DNA of 64,000 nt. Origin: Brasenia schreberi (Eukaryota > Streptophyta > Magnoliopsida > Nymphaeales > Cabombaceae). The position numbers were made by a program, and so were the translations under genes. The notes under the pieces are model-generated. The model made no database searches. It was given only the letters and a program-made list of their open reading frames with translations, and was not told the DNA's origin. Below, in pieces: positions 10,830-19,944 of the stretch. Numbering within the stretch: the stretch's first letter is position 1; each line of letters opens with the position of its first letter. The DNA lies in the NCBI GenBank assembly GCA_036023115.1, contig JAYKKT010000037.1, positions 248,001 to 312,000 on the forward strand, written 5' to 3'.

Positions 10830-12263
10830 TGTAAACACCCCGAAATCCCACGATTTTGTAAAAACCTATGCCTGGTTTGAAAATCAATCCAAGAGGCCAA
10901 ATTTGAGATTTTCGAAAACCCATGAGCTTCCAAAAGCTTGTAAATTCTGTTTTGAAACCTCGTATCCAATATGGATTCCTTGAACTCGGGCCAAGTCCCA
11001 TTTTGCCGAAAAAGCTAAAGACGAATATGTGAAGCATGGAAGACGACGCCTGATCAAGAAGCACCTTGGCCTAATAAAAGCCAAGGTCAAAAGGCGAAAG
11101 GAAGGCCCAGGCCCGATGTAGAATGAATGCAAGCCCGGCACACCCAGAAGCCAAGTCAAGTATATCCACCCAAGCAACATAAACCTGAGCCAGAAATGGC
11201 GAAATTGAGCAAAAAGAGAGTCTAGAAAGGTGATATGGAGTTTGGACGACAAAACTAGGGAAAACCCAACATAAGACAAAACGCTGATGAAGCTAGGGCC
11301 CGCACAAAACGTCCACCTCGAAAAGTCAAGAAGGACCATCCAGAGAAAATTTGGATTGAATCTAGACCACATATATCCAGATCCATATCCAAATAGTGTT
11401 TGGATTTGGATTAGATCCAAATAGTGTTTGGATTTGGATTGGATCCTATCTAGATCAAAATATCCAGATCTGTATCCATATAAATGTTTGGATTTGGGTC
11501 GGATATGGATCCAAAATATCCGAGATCCGAGATTCAGACCCAAATAGTGTTTGGATTGGATTTGGATTCCAAGACCCAAATCCAAAACCCATATCCAAGA
11601 CCCACCTCATTTGCCTATAAATAGAGGTGAGGGGTTCTCCAATTGGGGGTTCACGTGAATTACGAGGAGCTTAGAGGAGAGAGAGGGTATTAAGGTGAGT
11701 ACTTAGTGCTTTCTTAATTTTCTTAGTTGGTTAATTGTAGGCTTAAAGTGGGATTAGTGTGGGCTGCACCACCATTAATGGGGTTGAACCAACTTGCGCA
11801 CGGAAGGCTTGAAGTGGTTGGACCACCCTTGAGCACCACCTAGCCGGACATCCCCCTTTGGTAAGCATAAATCACCCTAAGCCCTTCTATTCTTAACCCT
11901 CTAAACCTACCCTAAACCAACACCACCTAATCCCCCACAACACCCCTAATCCCATCTAATCCAACCTAATCGACTCAAACTATTCCTAAGCTAAACCCCC
12001 AAACCCTCAAGCCCCGGCCAGCCGGCAACCCTGCACGCCCTGCCTACCCACGCAACCCTACGCACCCTACCTACGCGTGCCACCCTGCAATGCCCTGCCG
12101 CGCTGCCCGGTGCACCCCACGCCCCTTCCACACCCCCAGCGCCCCGAACGCGCCCCACACTAACGCCCAACACCTTAGCACCAGGCGCCTTAAAGCGACT
12201 TAGACACGAAAAGGGTTCACTTTAGGCCTAAGAACCCAAAGTGAGAATTTTCGTGTGTCTACA
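10830..12263 (+). mobile_element. E3 5' LTR, internally deleted
   Basis: It starts TGTAAACACC and ends TCGTGTGTCTACA. It is closely similar to the 3' LTR of E3 but is only 1434 bases against 3113. The sequence jumps from the CACCAGGCGCC block (about 12180) straight to the AAAGCGACTTAGAC block that in the 3' LTR lies about 1.6 kb further on. A smaller segment of about 74 bases (27356-27428 in the 3' LTR) is also absent. What was lost downstream is the GC-rich stretch and the tandem ACACAC units. Confidence 0.87.
11616..11623 (+). promoter_or_regulatory. E3 5' LTR TATA box
   Basis: TATAAATA lies after the GGAT-repeat array (11350-11600), with the G-box CACGTG 36 bases downstream (11652-11657). 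The large deletion in this LTR lies 3' of the promoter, so the promoter itself is kept. Confidence 0.65.
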
Positions 12264-12275
12264 GTTTTGGACCTG
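12264..12275 (+). promoter_or_regulatory. E3 damaged primer binding site
   Basis: Where E4, E6, E9 and E10 have a full or near-full TTGGCACGCCCGGTGGGAC just inside the LTR, E3 reads TTGG followed at once by ACC, so about 12 central bases are missing between two GG pairs. As it stands the site could not anneal a tRNA over its usual length. Confidence 0.7.
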
Positions 12276-12391
12276 AGTCTTAAGAAAAATCGATAAAAAC
12301 AAGCAAAGCTCTTGAAAATTTTTCCAAAAAAGTATTTAACTCTTTGCCTTTTTGTGCATTTCATAGTTGGTTTTTGAAAAGCATCGGAGTC

Positions 12392-13075
12392 CTGTCAAGT
12401 TCAGACAACAATGAGGTGACCAGCTAGGTCTCGCGCACATCAAGTTCTCACTCAAAGAGATTTTCGAAAACCAGAAATAGGAGAGAAGAAATCAAGGATT
12501 TGCGAAAAGACTTTGAAGCCAAGATCACTGCACTTAGCCAAGAGGCCGAGGCAGCTAATTCGTGTTCATCTCACAGCGAACCAGCAAAGGCTAAAAAGAA
12601 ATTTGAAAAAACTCGCAAACCCAAGGAAACCTCCGCTATGGAGGGAAATCAATACCACGAGTCCTTCACTCACAAGGACCATAAAGCCCTACAACAGCTG
12701 CTAAAAGGGCAAAATAAAGAGAAAAGAACATACGCCCTGTCTGACTTCCTTCCTCTGGATTATGAAACAAACAGTGATGACGAAATACCGAATTTTCATC
12801 GGTATGATGGCACGGGAGATCCTAGATCTCACTTGCAACTCTTTTCTCGTCGAGCCCACAAGAAAAAGAAGGACTCGATGAAGTGGATTTATTGGTTTCC
12901 CCTTTCCCTCAAAGGAACTGCTTCAAAATGGCTCGCTTCTTACGATTTGAGTCAGTTCGCAACTTTTGAAGAGTTAGTGAACTGCTTTATGCAAAGATTT
13001 TCACATAATGTAGAAGTGATGCTGACCTTAAATACTTTGAGGGATACAAAACAAGCGGCGAACGAGGATGTACAC
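12392..13075 (+). pseudogene. E3 gag, N-terminal half
   Basis: The frame aligns with the gag of E10. The expected start codon reads CTG (12392-12394) and a TAG follows at 12425-12427, so the usable part begins downstream (open from 12500). It carries a short helical N-terminus rich in Lys and Glu (LRKDFEAKITALSQEAEA), then the capsid region: FHRYDGTGDPRSHLQLF, the WFPLSLKGTASKWL segment and FEELVNCFMQRFSHN. These follow the retrotransposon gag family pattern. E4 is inserted after the DVH codons; the gene resumes at 22751 in the same frame. Confidence 0.87.
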
Positions 13076-13173
13076 TGTAGACGCGCGAAAATCCCCGCCT
13101 CTTCGCCTCTTTCGTGGCTTAGAGTGGATCTTATCGTGCGTCTAAGGCCTATGTATACAAATAGGGCGTGCCA

Positions 13174-13193
13174 GCTAGCTTACTTAAGCTAGC
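13174..13193 (-). other. U5 hairpin with GCTAGC arms
   Basis: Arms GCTAGCTTA and TAAGCTAGC (9 bp, perfect) enclose 2 bases. The same hairpin occurs at 20043-20062, at 58756-58775 and, with a compensated pair (TTG/CAA), at 42868-42887. On the minus strand it is followed by GGCACGCCC, the core of the primer binding site. Confidence 0.6.
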
Positions 13194-15240
13194 GAAGATA
13201 TATCAACACTGACTTCTAAACGTGGCGACCGTGAGCAAGTGAGCTCTTGTCGTCGCAGACCTTCTTGCACCGATGCGCAAGGGTCAGTCTGTATGCTTTT
13301 GCAAAAATCGAGTTTTGGGGAGAAAGTCTACGAAACGGTTCGAGGTGTCTATTTCGGGTCTTTAAGATGTGATTGCATGTTTTAGATCACGTGGATTTGC
13401 ACGTGCCTGAGTCTTTTCTTTTATCCCTTTTTGGGTCGCCTAGTTTGTGTGTTATGAACACTCCACTACATGGGCGAATTCGAGCGGGGGTTGCTTCGAT
13501 GCAATATGCGTCCTACCTCGTGGTATGGCGTAGATGCAATGCAAACTCACGCTACTCCAAAGGGAAAACCCGAAATGTAAAGACAATACGGAAGGGAAAT
13601 TGCCGAAGGGAAATGACTTGTAAAGTAAATAGCCGAAGGGAAATGACTTGTAAAGTAAATAGCAGAAGGGGAAATATGGCTATATCTTAAGAGCGGAAAG
13701 GCTCAATTGTGTAAGTGTGTGTCGTGTATATATTGAAAGACAACGCACACAACTTGAACCTTAAAACCCGAATCTTAAAGACGTAGCCGAAAGAAATACT
13801 TTATATAGAGTATATGTAGGGGCCCTTACTTGGGTCTTGTAAATAAGAGCGAAGGCTCAATGTGTGTGCGTGCTTGAATTGAAAGACTTACACACACGAC
13901 ATGAAATGAAACCCAAATATAAATTGCAGTATGCCTTGACTAAGGTCTTGGGATTAAGAGCGAAAGCTCAATGTGTGTGAGTGTAGAATTGAAGTACTAC
14001 GCACACGACATAAATGAAACCCAAATATAACTGCAATAAGGCCTTTACTAAGGTCTTGGGAGTAAGAGCGAAGGCTCAATGTGTGTGCGTGTGGAAAATG
14101 GAAAGACAACACACACGACTTAATTAAAAACTCCCTTGACTTAAAATATATAAATATAACTATATATTAAGGGCTTGTTAGGCCCATGTGTGTGCAAAAA
14201 GTGTACGACTAAGAGCGGAAAGGCTCAAGTGCACATGTGTGTGGGTGTGTCAAACCACGTTATTACAATCGGGGGGAGACGAAGCTCCTTTACTACAACC
14301 CCGTATCAAAATTTAATTGAATATAAAGCAAGTTAATGTAATAGACCAAGTTTAGACACTTACAAATAGCTGGTCCATGTTCAACTTGCTTGCACGTGGG
14401 CTCACGGTTCACCTTGGGCAGCCAAGAGGGGGTTATCCTAGGTGGCTTTGAGGGAGGTTCTATGGGGCACGATTAGGGTCTTAGGGGAACTAAGGTTCGG
14501 CCAAGACGGGGGCTGTGTAAGGTATGTCCTAGGGTCTGTCCTAGGGTACATGTCACGGCCAGGGTGCAGGTTAGGTTAGCAGGGGGGTGATCAAATCAGT
14601 AGGGAGGTGGTCGGGTGGCTGGCGCGGCTGTTGGGCGCCTGGCGCAGCAGACGGGCGCCTGACGCGGCTGCAGTGGCGCGGGGCGCGCTGTGGCGCAGGA
14701 CGCGCTGCGGCGCGGGGCGTGCAGGCAGGCGAGGGGGCGCGCGGCAGGCAGCAGGGCGCGGTGTGCTGCGGGGAGCGCTGTGGCGCGTGGCGCGGCAGGC
14801 AACAGGGGCGCGCGGCAGCAGAAGGGGCGCGCGGCAGGCGCTGTTTGCTCACGGCCGGCCGGGGTGAAGTTGTTGGGGTTTGTTAGGGATGGTTTGAGGC
14901 GGTTGGGGTTAGGTTAGGTCTAGTTAGGGTTAGGTTCAGTTGGGGTTAGGTAGGTTCGAACCTAGGCTAGGTTGGGGTTAGGTTTAGAGGGGTGTAGAGA
15001 GAATGGCTAGGTTAGGTTAGGCTTACCTCTTGGAGCCGGTCCTTCTTGGCTTGAGCCCACGTCTCCACGGTTGCAGCCACTTGGTCCAGCCCACCTTGGT
15101 TGCAGCCCCTTGGTCTAGACCCACTTAGCCCACATGGCTTGAACCCACCTCACCCAATGAGCCCACATGGCTAGGTCTATCACTCCCTCTCTCTCCTCCC
15201 AAATATTTGCATGAACCCTTTACATGGACCCCCTCACCTC

Positions 15241-15248
15241 TATTTATA
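15241..15248 (-). promoter_or_regulatory. E4 left LTR TATA box
   Basis: On the minus strand this reads TATAAATA, directly downstream of the GGAT-repeat array (15270-15560). The G-box that other LTRs have about 36 bases further on is not conserved in this family. Confidence 0.65.
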
Positions 15249-15908
15249 GAGATTTGAGGTGGGTCTTGGATTTGGGTTTGGGTTTGGGGTTTGGATCCAT
15301 ACCCAAATCCAAACACTATTTGGATCTGGATATTGGATCTCGGATATTTTGAGATCTGTATCCGATCCAAACCCAATATTTTTATGGATACGGATCTGGA
15401 TATTTTGATCCAGATCCGATCCAATCCAAACACTATTTGGATCCAATCCAAATCCAAACACTATTTGGATCGACCCAAACACTATTTGGATTGGCCCAAA
15501 TCCAAACACTATTCATTACATGGATTTGGATCTGGATATATATGGTCCAGATCCAAATCAAAATTTCTTCGGACAGTCCTTCTTGGCTTCTCGAGGCGAA
15601 CGATCTGTGTGGACACTGGCTTCATCAGCGCTCCGTCTGGTGCTGGGTTTTCCCCAACTTTGTCGTCCGGACTTCGTCTCGCCGTTCTAGACTCCGTTGA
15701 GCTTTTCATCAAATGGGCTCTGCTTTCTTTTGTTTTTTCCTCAGGGAGTGGCTTCTGAAGCTCTGGGCTTGAATCCTCTTCGGGCCTAGGGTCTTCTTTT
15801 GCCTTCTGTACCTGTTTTCACATTTCAAAACAGGTCGTCGTTTTGGCTCAAACGAGCTTTTTGGTGTTTTGAGAGTTTTTGAAAAATAGAAGATTTGGGG
15901 TGTTTACA

Positions 15909-15923
15909 GATGCCCCTCTTTGG
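15909..15923 (-). promoter_or_regulatory. E4 polypurine tract
   Basis: On the minus strand this is CCAAAGAGGGGCATC, abutting the LTR at 15908. It is identical to the tracts of E1, E2, E3 and E6, although E4 is non-autonomous. Confidence 0.9.
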
Positions 15924-15955
15924 CATTATCCAAATGTATTTGGATAATGGCAAAG
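15918..15955 (-). other. E4 hairpin leading into the polypurine tract
   Basis: A 38-base inverted repeat with only one mismatch in 18 pairs. The outer arms are CTTTG and CAAAG, the latter being part of the tract, and the loop is 2 bases. It is the best paired of the copies: a position that is C opposite A in E2 and E3 is T opposite A here. Confidence 0.65.
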
Positions 15956-16470
15956 AAGAAACACCCCGTTCTCTCAAATTTTCTCGAGAATACACCATTT
16001 ATTTCGCAAAAACCTTGTTTTCTTTTTCCACAAGTGGGGATTTTCAGCAAAAGGGGGCTTTTCCTAGCTATTTCCCTATATGTATGATCATGCACGAATG
16101 ACTCTTTGAATGCATGCATGAGAAAAATTTTATTTTTTGTTTTTGAGCCCGAAGAGAGCCTTTTGAGGCTGGTTGCTCCGAGCAGGTTTTTACCCATGTC
16201 TTTTTGACATTCGTGGGTTTTTCGAAAATTTCTTTTTGAAAAGGAACTCCTTTTAACTTGTATCGAAAAGGACTTCCATTTTTCATACTTCCCTTCATTC
16301 GGGTTTCAATACCTGCTACTCAGTAGAGGTTTTTGGGTAGGAAAACTTGGAAAACATTTCAAAGTTCCATTTCCTACAAAACAGAGTCGAGTTCTCAAAC
16401 AAAATGAAATCCAAATAAGCCGATTTTATTCGTACTTTAGGATTTTCGCAAATTTGAATCTTTTTCCTCG

Positions 16471-16894
16471 GGGATAAGCCGTAGGGATATGGGAAAGAGA
16501 TACCACGGTCCCTTCTGAAGCGTCCCGTGGTTTTAGGCAAAGAATCGGAAAATCGCTCTTTGGAGCTTTGGCTTTTGGTTTCTTTTTCATAGAGGGTCTC
16601 CCTTTGGGAGTATTTTTTCATTAATCCCTCTTTTCTTTAAAGGAGAGCAGCTCTTTGGAGGAGTTTTTGTATTCCCTGTTTATGAAGGGAAGACCTCTTT
16701 GGGAGGAGTGTTTTTATATCTCCTTTTTCTTTTGAAACGAGAAAACCTCTTTCGGAGGAGTTTTTGTATTCCCTGTTTATGAAGGGAAGACCACTTTCGG
16801 AGGAGTTTTTGCATTCTCGTTTTTTTTGTTTTCCTTTTGAAAACAGCCAATTTTCCTTTTCGGAGAGAAAGTAGGATGGGGGAGGGCTTATCCC
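16471..16894 (-). other. E4 conserved 3' UTR structure
   Basis: The arms are GGGATAAGCC and its perfect complement GGCTTATCCC (16471-16480 and 16885-16894). E1 and E3 have AAGTC/GACTT where E4 has AAGCC/GGCTT, a paired change that keeps the helix. The internal 30-base hairpin ACCACGG...CCGTGGT is at 16502-16531 with the same length as in the other copies. The domain is longer here because of a tandem repeat. Confidence 0.62.
16651..16842. repeat. Tandem repeat inside the E4 3' structure
   Basis: Two units of about 96 bases (from 16651 and from 16747), each made of two half-units beginning TCTTTSGGAGGAGT. The second half of each long unit contains CCCTGTTTATGAAGGG, a small inverted repeat. 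E1, E3 and E6 have the corresponding region in a single, shorter form. Confidence 0.7.
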
Positions 16895-18448
16895 TTTGGT
16901 TACTCGATTCAAACGAGATCGTCCTATTTCTTAATAGCATCTGCTATTCGAAAATATTTTGATATTTTGAACAAGGCTTAATCTTGTAAGCCAGGGTTCT
17001 TTGAAATATAGCCAATTCATTTTTGGAAGACTCTACTTTTCGAAAAGTATAGATTCCTCCATTCGGGGTTATACAATCTACTTCGATCCTTCTTTCAAGA
17101 AGTTTCAAAGGAGTTCGATTTTTCAAAATCTTTTTGAAAAAGAATTCAGCATAAACCCTTTTGAATATTCGGGCATTTTCGGGGTTTTGCTAATTTCTAT
17201 CCACAATATCAACAAATTTCTAATTTTTGTTGCCCTTTCGAAGACATGGGGACATTTCTACTCGAGTTTGCCACCCTTTTGGGCTTTCTTCGGGGTGATA
17301 TGATGCATGCTATGCACTCCATGTGATTTAAAATGGAAATACATGTTTTTATGCAATGATGAACACATGAAATGTATCTCACAAATCATGAAGGAGATGC
17401 GTTCACTTATCCATGGAAAGTGTCTAGGGGCTGTGTTTAAAAATGCCCCTAGCTTGATGGGAATTTTGCATGGCCATATGGTGAAGGGCCATGGCTTTTC
17501 AAAGGGATTTTGGATGGACAATGGTATGTTCATGTCCATGCACTTCCATGGTTTTTCTAACATGATCATGATACTTTTTGCTCAAGGATGGGAAACATAA
17601 CCAGCCCTAAGTGATCGTCATGGCCATCAGGTGTTAGTTTTGACATGGTCTCCATATTTCATCGTGAGATTCATGTTCTTTATCCTAACACAATCAAGGT
17701 TTTCATATAAACCAGAAGTTTGAAGAAAATCTTTCTTTTCAAAGCCATGAAAGGTTTTTGTGAAATGCTAACCCTTTTTCGAGATTCTCATTTCCTTTTA
17801 AAATTTGCCTCGAAGGTGTTGGTTTTGATTTGTATGGAGACATGCCTATGAAGGCTCGATACTTAGGGGGTCGACTCTTATTGCCCCTTTGATTTTGCAA
17901 AACCCTGAATTCGATTTCTAGAATGATGTCTAGACTCGATGCATATGAATGATTTCAAAGTGTAATGCATGATGCTTATGCACACACTATGGGTTAACTT
18001 ATTTCTAAAAATCCCCAATTTTCCATAAGTTAAGGATTTTGCGAAGTTCAGGAAGCTTGGAGGTGTTTATTCCTCCTTGCTTTGGTTATTCTCGAGCTTT
18101 TCATTTTTGAAAAAGCTCTAGGCAAAAGGGTGGATAGGACCAGTTTTTTTTTGGATACTTGGTTTCAGGGAGTATATACATTTTTTTGAAAGCATTTTTA
18201 CAATTTTTCGAAAATGGGCTTTGTACATGGCCAAAGGCTTTTGGAAATAAATTTCTTTTTGTAATTTTCATTTTTCCAAATGTTTTTGAGATTTTGAGAG
18301 TTTTCAACTTTTTTTGTCTTTTTCAAAAGTAGGGATCTTCCATTGAACCTTCAAAGAAAACATTCATGAATCAGACTCTAATCAGATAGGTCTAAGACAT
18401 GGGTTTCGGTTTTAGAGGTTCTACAAGGCACCCTTGACCCAGATGGTC

Positions 18449-19825
18449 TTAGGGCGGCTCTGGTGGTATGGGTGGGCTGTAGCCCAGTCCATATCGTTCC
18501 CTATTGGTTTTAGGTAGGACAGGCTCAAGCCTACCTTGGTTTCGGGTTCCCAGGCCCGCGTAGGGTTTATATCCCATATTCAGAATCATGTTCCAAGACT
18601 TTTTGCTTTTTGAAAAGTTTTGGTATAAATCATGGTCTTGGAACATGGAATCGTCCATGTTGGGGATATATACCCTTTTGGATATCGGGAGTTTGGATTC
18701 CGGGGTGATGGAAGACTTGGGCTTCCATACAAACCTGGTTTGGGAGACTTTGCCCTCAAGGAAAGCCAAGCTTGGTTCCTTGAGGAGTTTTGGACATAGC
18801 AGGGTTATGGAAAACTTATGGTTCCATACCCTATTTTGGGAAAAATTTACTTCAAGGGGAGCCATGCAAGGTCCCTTGAAGTTTTTGACTTGGTCCCCAG
18901 GTTCAACTCGTGGTGCCCCTAGGGATTGATTTTTTTGTTTTAAAGCCATAGCCTTGGCTCCAGGGCACAAGACTAGGCTCGAAGAAGTGGGTTTTTCTGT
19001 GGTAGGGTTATGAGCTCCTAAGATGTCGATGCATGCATTAGGGGTCTCCATGTCTACCATTTTCGGAACTTCTTTTTGTTTTTGAAATTCCTTTGAATGG
19101 TGCACGACAGTTGGCGCACCTTGAAAATCCTCAAGTTTTGGCACAGTTTGTGGGTTTGTGTGTGCAAAGGGGTTATCCAATGCATCTGATGACCCTACAT
19201 GAAGAAGAGAGTCTTGAGAAGGATGGGTTTCAGGCATACCTCTTTGTGGCTTGTCTACCTTTTCAGGGTGAGAGCAAGCCGATTTTCCAGGTAACTCTGT
19301 TTTGAGCCCCCGGGGTTTAACGAGGTGTTTCCTTTCAAAACCTTCCTGTTTTTCACTCTCGTTCCTTTGTAGGGTGTGGACTTCATGTCCCACTATATGT
19401 GTGTGCCTAGACTTAGGACTTTTACTTGAAGTTTTCGAAATTCCAAAATTTTGTTTTTCAATTTTTTGGTCTTTTTCCAAATTTTCAAGATTTTTTTGGT
19501 TTTTTGAAATAGAAAAATCTTTTTTTGGTTTTTCTATGGATTTTGAAAAGCTTGAAGTTGTAGGAGTGGACGACTTATCCCTTTGTCGGGATTTGTCTCT
19601 AATCTCCAATCCTTCGTTGAGTTTGAGATCGGTTTTCAATTCACGATCTGTATGTGCCCTCGAAGAGCTGCTATGTGTTCGATGGGCTTTAAGCTCCTTG
19701 CTTAAAGCATCCATCTTTTGAAATATTTTTTCAATCTCATCGAGCTCTCTTTGGGCTTTATCTGATTTGAAAACCTCTTTTAGTTTACTCAACGAAGATT
19801 TTTGTAGCTTTCTATCCATTTTCAT
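18449..19825 (-). CDS. E4 ORF: 458-residue protein with coiled-coil start and G-patch end
   Basis: The only long frame of E4 starts with ATG about 95 bases inside the primer binding site. Residues 1-60 are a charged helical segment (KLKEVFKSDKAQRELDEIEK) ending in a Ser run, in the same place as the N-terminus of gag in the other elements. Residues 60-300 are hydrophilic and rich in Lys and Ser, with no capsid, zinc knuckle or protease motif. Residues about 309-374 contain two in-frame 33-residue repeats. Residues 411-449 form a G-patch (WNMILNMGYKPYAGLG ... RYGLGY) matching the segment between protease and RT in E3, E6, E8 and E10. The frame stops at PPEPP, where the relatives continue. Function is unknown; RNA or helicase binding through the G-patch is inference. 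Its openness in a young element suggests it is, or was until recently, used. Confidence 0.72.
   Translation of the reverse strand: MKMDRKLQKSSLSKLKEVFKSDKAQRELDEIEKIFQKMDALSKELKAHRTHSSSSRAHTDRELKTDLKLNEGLEIRDKSRQRDKSSTPTTSSFSKSIEKPKKDFSISKNQKNLENLEKDQKIEKQNFGISKTSSKSPKSRHTHIVGHEVHTLQRNESEKQEGFERKHLVKPRGLKTELPGKSACSHPEKVDKPQRGMPETHPSQDSLLHVGSSDALDNPFAHTNPQTVPKLEDFQGAPTVVHHSKEFQKQKEVPKMVDMETPNACIDILGAHNPTTEKPTSSSLVLCPGAKAMALKQKNQSLGAPRVEPGDQVKNFKGPCMAPLEVNFSQNRVWNHKFSITLLCPKLLKEPSLAFLEGKVSQTRFVWKPKSSITPESKLPISKRVYIPNMDDSMFQDHDLYQNFSKSKKSWNMILNMGYKPYAGLGTRNQGRLEPVLPKTNRERYGLGYSPPIPPEPP
18479..18595 (-). other. G-patch segment of the E4 ORF
   Basis: The Gly pattern G-Y-x-P-Y-x-G-L-G-x-x-N-Q-G-x-x-x-P and the closing Y-G-L-G-Y fit the G-patch family, which is known from RNA-processing proteins and from the protease C-terminus of betaretroviruses. 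Equivalents lie at 24708-24821, 39720-39836 (minus), 50042-50158 and 61663-61779. Confidence 0.7.
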
Positions 19826-19920
19826 GCAATTTTCCTAAGTATGCACGATTTTTTTAAAAAACACTCTTTTTTTCGAAAATTTGAGTATAACTCGTTTGTT
19901 TGAAGTCTCCTTAAGTCCCG

Positions 19921-19940
19921 GATCCCACCGGGTGTGCCAA
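19921..19940 (-). promoter_or_regulatory. E4 primer binding site
   Basis: On the minus strand this is TTGGCACACCCGGTGGGATC, five bases inside the 5' LTR. It differs at one base from the core shared by E6 and E10. I cannot assign the priming tRNA from sequence alone. Confidence 0.75.
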
Positions 19941-19944
19941 TTTC

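Larger units (their letters stand above)
13076..15908 (-). mobile_element. E4 3' LTR (left copy)
   Basis: Read on the plus strand it starts TGTAGACGCGCG and ends GGGGTGTTTACA. It holds, from left to right, the U5 hairpins (13079-13143 and 13174-13193), TGTGTG tandem units (13690-14260), a GC-rich GGCGCG stretch (14590-14870), a TATA box and a GGAT-repeat array (15270-15560). Near 13610-13670 it carries one more 31-base unit than the right copy. The frames through the GC-rich and GGAT stretches are low-complexity. Confidence 0.92.
15956..18448 (-). pseudogene. E4 3' region: eroded pol traces and UTR
   Basis: No usable frame is left. I can recognise short homologies to E6 in the expected order. 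About 17840-17910 resembles the RT segment around 38160-38230. About 17594-17690 matches the integrase zinc-finger region (36705-36785), including the GATGGCCATGA block. About 17400-17560 resembles the integrase segment near 36550-36620. About 18160-18350 corresponds to the Lys-rich start of ORF2, including the AG acceptor-like site. The UTR follows from about 16950 downwards. E4 therefore derives from an autonomous relative by decay and deletion rather than by unrelated assembly. Confidence 0.6.

Noticed and set aside
14571..14917. Alanine/arginine-rich overlapping frames (repeated at 21408-21754) as genes
   Set aside because: They come from the GGCGCG-rich stretch of the E4 LTRs and are open on both strands because of base composition.
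15240..15758. Frames reading repeated IWI/DLD/PNP patterns (also 9138, 11396, 22077, 27010, 62899) as repeat proteins
   Set aside because: They translate the GGATTTGGAT arrays of LTR U3 regions; they are similar between copies only because the DNA repeats are.
18588..18929. Plus-strand frames opposite the E4 ORF (also 19302-19721) as genes
   Set aside because: They are antisense shadows of the 458-codon ORF with low-complexity translations.
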